Shown: positions 61,372-64,000 of the stretch, one piece after another
Numbering within the stretch: the first letter of the stretch is position 1
Layout: every line of letters starts with the position of its first letter
Assembly (NCBI RefSeq): GCF_019801145.1
Contig: NZ_JAHVJQ010000003.1
Coordinates: forward strand, 310,001 to 374,000
Length of the DNA: 64,000 nt
Source: Leisingera aquaemixtae
Lineage (GTDB): Bacteria > Pseudomonadota > Alphaproteobacteria > Rhodobacterales > Rhodobacteraceae
Direction: 5' to 3'
The notes under the pieces: model-generated
The model's database searches: none
The model's input: only the letters and a program-made list of their open reading frames with translations
Told to the model about the DNA's origin: nothing
Translations under genes and position numbers: made by a program

Positions 61372-62013
61372 ATGACGGCGGAACTGATGCTTTGGGCTGG
61401 GGCCGGGGCTTGTGCGCTGATCTATCTGCTGATGGCTGCGCAGCCGCCGGGCCTGCTGCGCAGCGTGCTGAAAACGGCATCTGTGGCCTTGCTGGCGCTG
61501 GCAGCGCTGCTGCTGGGCGCACCCTGGTTGCTGGCCCTGGCGCTGGGCCTGTGCGCGCTGGGCGATCTGTTCCTGTCGCGCGACGGCGAGAGGGCGTTCA
61601 TGGCAGGCGTTGGCGCCTTTGCCGCCGGGCATCTGGCCTATGCGGTGCTGTTCCTGACGCGCGGGGACAGCGATCCGGCGCGGCTGCTGCAGATGCCGGG
61701 AGTTGCCATTGCGGCGCTGTTACTGGTGTTGGGGCTGGGGATGGCGAAGATCCTGGCGCCGCGCGCCGGGGTGCTGAAAGGGCCGGTTCTGGCCTATATC
61801 CCGATCATTCTTGGTATGGGGGCGGCGGCGCTGACGCTGCCGTTTGGCTCGTGGGTCTTTGCCGCAGCCTGCGCCTTCATGCTGTCGGACATGGTGCTGG
61901 CGGCGGAAACTTTTGTGCTGCCGGAGGATCACGCGCTGCGCCGGATCACGCCTTATGCGGTCTGGCCGCTCTATTGGGGGGCACAAGCCGGGTTTCTGGC
62001 GGCATTTTCCTGA
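61372..62013 (+). CDS. YhhN-family membrane protein (lysoplasmalogenase-like)
   Basis: The 213-aa protein has about eight membrane helices. It contains the conserved acidic YhhN positions in ALGLCALGDLFL, FMAGVGAFAAGHLAY and CAFMLSDMVLA. Animal relatives (TMEM86) hydrolyse the vinyl-ether bond of lysoplasmalogen. The bacterial role is less clear. The ATG follows GGGGAGGC. ftsY follows after 77 bases on the same strand. Confidence 0.87.
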   Translation: MTAELMLWAGAGACALIYLLMAAQPPGLLRSVLKTASVALLALAALLLGAPWLLALALGLCALGDLFLSRDGERAFMAGVGAFAAGHLAYAVLFLTRGDSDPARLLQMPGVAIAALLLVLGLGMAKILAPRAGVLKGPVLAYIPIILGMGAAALTLPFGSWVFAAACAFMLSDMVLAAETFVLPEDHALRRITPYAVWPLYWGAQAGFLAAFS

Positions 62014-62090
62014 TTTCTGCGGCGCCTAGCGCTTTGCACTCCGGCCCAATCCGCATTAGGTGGGGTGCAGACCCTTTTGCGGAGACCAAG

Positions 62091-63299
62091 ATGGCGTTTT
62101 TCTCAAAGCTCAAGGAGCGGCTGTTCAAATCCTCCTCCAAGCTCGAGCAGGGGCTCGATGCGATTGTCGAGGAAGGCGCGGACAGCAACGCGGCGGAGGC
62201 CGTGGAGGCCCAGGTAGAGGCCCATGTCGAGGCACTGGCTGCGTCCCCGGCGGTGACGCCGGAGCAGCCTGCGCCGGCGCCGGTTCCGCGGGCCGAACCC
62301 GTTGCCGAGCCGGAGCCTGCACCCGAACCGGAGCCCGCGCCGGCGCCGCAGCCGGTGGCCGCACCCAAGCCCGCACCGGCACCGCAGCCTGCACCGGAGC
62401 CTGAGAAGAAATCGCCGGGCCTCCTGGGCCGCCTGATGGGCCGCACCGCGGCAGCGGAGCCGCGCCGGGCGCTGGATGACGACATGCTGGAGCAGCTGGA
62501 AGAGCTGCTGATCGCCGCCGACATGGGGGTGGACACCGCGCTGCGGGTGACCGCCAACCTGGCCGAGGGGCGGATGGGCAAGAAGGTTTCCAGCCGCGAG
62601 ATCAAGGAACTGCTGGCGCAGGAAGTCGCGCGCATCATGGAACCGGTGGCGAAGCCCTTGCCGATCTATGCAAAGCGCCCGCAGGTGGTGCTGGTTGTGG
62701 GCGTGAACGGCTCCGGCAAGACCACCACCATCGGCAAGCTGGCCAGCCAGTTCAAGGGCGCTGGCAAGAAGGTGGTGATTGCCGCGGGCGACACCTTCCG
62801 CGCCGCCGCCGTCGAACAGCTGCAGGTCTGGGGCGACCGGGCCGGGGTGCCGGTGCTGACCGCGCCCGAGGGCTCCGACCCGGCCTCGCTGGCGTTTGAC
62901 GCCATGACCAAGGCCCAGGAAGAGGGCGCTGACCTTCTGATGATCGACACCGCGGGACGGCTGCAGAACCGCGCCGACCTGATGGAGGAGCTGGCCAAGA
63001 TCGTCCGCGTCATCCGCAAGAAGGACGAGACCGCGCCGCACAATACCCTCTTGGTGCTGGACGCCACCACCGGCCAGAACGCGCTGAGCCAGGTCGGCAC
63101 CTTCCAGCAGCTGGCGGATGTTTCCGGGCTGGTGATGACCAAGCTCGACGGCACCGCCAAGGGCGGTGTGCTGGTGGCGCTGGCGGACAAGTTCGGCCTG
63201 CCGATCCACGCCATCGGTGTGGGCGAGCAGATTGACGATCTGGCGCCCTTTGACCCGGAAGAATTTGCGGCAGCCCTGACCGGTCTGGAGAAATCCTGA
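62091..63299 (+). CDS. ftsY: signal recognition particle receptor FtsY
   Basis: The 402-aa protein has an acidic, Pro-rich A domain (about 30-106) and then the SRP-type N and G domains: GVNGSGKTTT (204-213), the GDTFRAAAVEQL insert, DTAGR and TKLDGTAKGG. It docks ribosome-SRP complexes at the membrane. The start at 62091 gives the basic amphipathic MAFFSKLKERLF, which contacts lipid. Confidence 0.96.
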   Translation: MAFFSKLKERLFKSSSKLEQGLDAIVEEGADSNAAEAVEAQVEAHVEALAASPAVTPEQPAPAPVPRAEPVAEPEPAPEPEPAPAPQPVAAPKPAPAPQPAPEPEKKSPGLLGRLMGRTAAAEPRRALDDDMLEQLEELLIAADMGVDTALRVTANLAEGRMGKKVSSREIKELLAQEVARIMEPVAKPLPIYAKRPQVVLVVGVNGSGKTTTIGKLASQFKGAGKKVVIAAGDTFRAAAVEQLQVWGDRAGVPVLTAPEGSDPASLAFDAMTKAQEEGADLLMIDTAGRLQNRADLMEELAKIVRVIRKKDETAPHNTLLVLDATTGQNALSQVGTFQQLADVSGLVMTKLDGTAKGGVLVALADKFGLPIHAIGVGEQIDDLAPFDPEEFAAALTGLEKS

Positions 63300-63308
63300 T
63301 CCGTCCTT

Positions 63309-63336
63309 CATCTGGCTAGAAATATCCCCGGGGGGC
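63309..63336 (-). repeat. intergenic motif shared with 38774-38799
   Basis: Read on the minus strand it contains CCCCGGGGATATTTCTAG followed by CCAGATG, matching the motif after the DUF2842 gene apart from a few changes. It lies just past ftsY. Confidence 0.55.
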
Positions 63337-63422
63337 AGCCATTGTAGGTGCCATTGGTTCAAGCCCAATGGCCGCGGGGCAGGCGGCCCCCGGCGCTCCC
63401 ATCCCGCGCAAAGGCATTTGAT

Positions 63423-64000
63423 TTGAGCGATTGGCTGATCTCCCTGGAAGGCACCGAGGCCGGTCATCAGGCAGCGCTGTTTCTGGCCATCTGGGCGGCC
63501 TTTCTGCATGCGGTGTTCGGTGCGCTGCAGAAGGGGCGGCATGATCCCTGGCTGTCGCGCGGGGCGATCGACTTTTCCTACTGCGTGATGGCGGCGCCGT
63601 TTGCGCTGTTCGTGGTGCCCTGGCCGGAGCCGCATATGTGGCTGATCTTCTTCGTCGCCTGGGTGATCCACGTCTTCTACAAGCTGTTCCAGGCGCTGGC
63701 CTATACCAAGGGCAGCTACACGGTGGTTTACCCGGTGGTGCGCGGCACCGGGCCGCTGTTCACGGTGATCGGCTCTTTCTTTCTGTTCGGCGAGGTGTTC
63801 ACCCCGGTGCAGTGGCTGGGGGTGGCTGTGCTGCTGGCGGGGATCTTCGGCCTGGCGGGGTACAACTACCGTTACCTGACGGTGAACCGGGACACGCTTG
63901 GGATTGCGCTGTTTCTGGCGGTGGTGACCGGGTTGTTTGTGGCGGCCTACACCACATATGACGCCTATGGCATCCGGGCGACGGCGGATCCGTTCACCTT
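63423..64000 (+). CDS. EamA/DMT-superfamily transporter (partial)
   Basis: About 192 codons before the window edge. The first codon is probably TTG 63423 (product SDWLISLEGTEAGHQAALFL...), with AAAGG eight bases upstream; no ATG fits. Several hydrophobic helices are visible, with FLHAVFGALQKGRHDPWL in the first loop and the EamA half-ending TPVQWLGVAVLLAGIFGL. The full protein should have ten helices. Substrate unknown. Confidence 0.82.
   Translation, partial: MSDWLISLEGTEAGHQAALFLAIWAAFLHAVFGALQKGRHDPWLSRGAIDFSYCVMAAPFALFVVPWPEPHMWLIFFVAWVIHVFYKLFQALAYTKGSYTVVYPVVRGTGPLFTVIGSFFLFGEVFTPVQWLGVAVLLAGIFGLAGYNYRYLTVNRDTLGIALFLAVVTGLFVAAYTTYDAYGIRATADPFT

Noticed and set aside
63345-63375. tRNA T-arm-like hairpin CCATTGG-TTCAAGC-CCAATGG
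   Set aside because: No acceptor, D or anticodon arms surround it, and the stem is 7 bp. It is more likely a gene-end hairpin.

Overview
The window is a GC-rich chromosomal segment from an alphaproteobacterium of the Rhodobacteraceae, most like the Roseobacter group (Leisingera, Phaeobacter or Ruegeria relatives). The evidence is family-level: a pcm-tolC pair, class I fructose-bisphosphate aldolase, an hflK-hflC-DUF2065-degP run, small Roseobacter-type conserved proteins, TTGA-N4-TCAA FNR-type boxes and a GTTC-N7-GTTC SOS box. No rRNA, tRNA, CRISPR array, insertion sequence or prophage was seen. Most of the window is housekeeping sequence.

Layout. 1-6.4 kb: an alpha/beta hydrolase, rpmB, a periplasmic copper chaperone with a small secreted partner, a sirtuin divergent from a low-molecular-weight phosphatase, a LysR regulator, small proteins and a cupin-like protein. 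6.5-11.4 kb: lepA flanked by two AT-richer genes of accessory type, an unrecognised 428-aa protein and a DUF3800 protein, among copies of a GC-rich hairpin repeat. 11.4-19.6 kb: small secreted proteins, twin DksA/TraR zinc-finger genes each behind an FNR-like box, pcm, tolC, a PopZ/DUF2497-like gene, a 158-nt palindrome, cobQ and efp. 19.7-31.8 kb: a fructosamine-kinase-like and ygfZ pair, a glycosyltransferase, two aminotransferases, a six-bladed propeller protein, a crotonase, fda, a MocR regulator and a DUF983 protein. 32-38.7 kb: pyrG and secG, a cobalt-type nitrile hydratase operon (alpha, beta, accessory protein), then purA. 38.8-47.8 kb: a 770-aa acidic low-complexity protein, thiamine pyrophosphokinase, a DMT permease, sdaA with a GST, an acquired-looking amidohydrolase and a methyltransferase. 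47.9-57.8 kb: rpiA, gor, hflKC-DUF2065-degP, a Crp/Fnr regulator, a peptidoglycan-binding lipoprotein, a truncated dnaE2 behind an intact SOS box, a 2Fe-2S ferredoxin and a VCBS-repeat secreted protein. 57.9-64 kb: purD, xseA, a small secreted protein, a YhhN protein, ftsY and a DMT permease cut by the window edge.

How the genes relate. purA and purD serve purine synthesis and pyrG makes CTP. secG and ftsY serve membrane-protein export. HflK, HflC and DegP form an envelope quality-control block. gor and the GST serve thiol redox chemistry, and efp and lepA serve translation. No single large new system stands out. The observations most worth following are the dnaE2 remnant still carrying its SOS promoter, the covarying hairpin repeats around lepA and the DUF3800 gene, the twin FNR-boxed DksA-like genes of which one has lost the acidic tip, a ribosome-site-sequestering hairpin, and a 158-nt palindrome.
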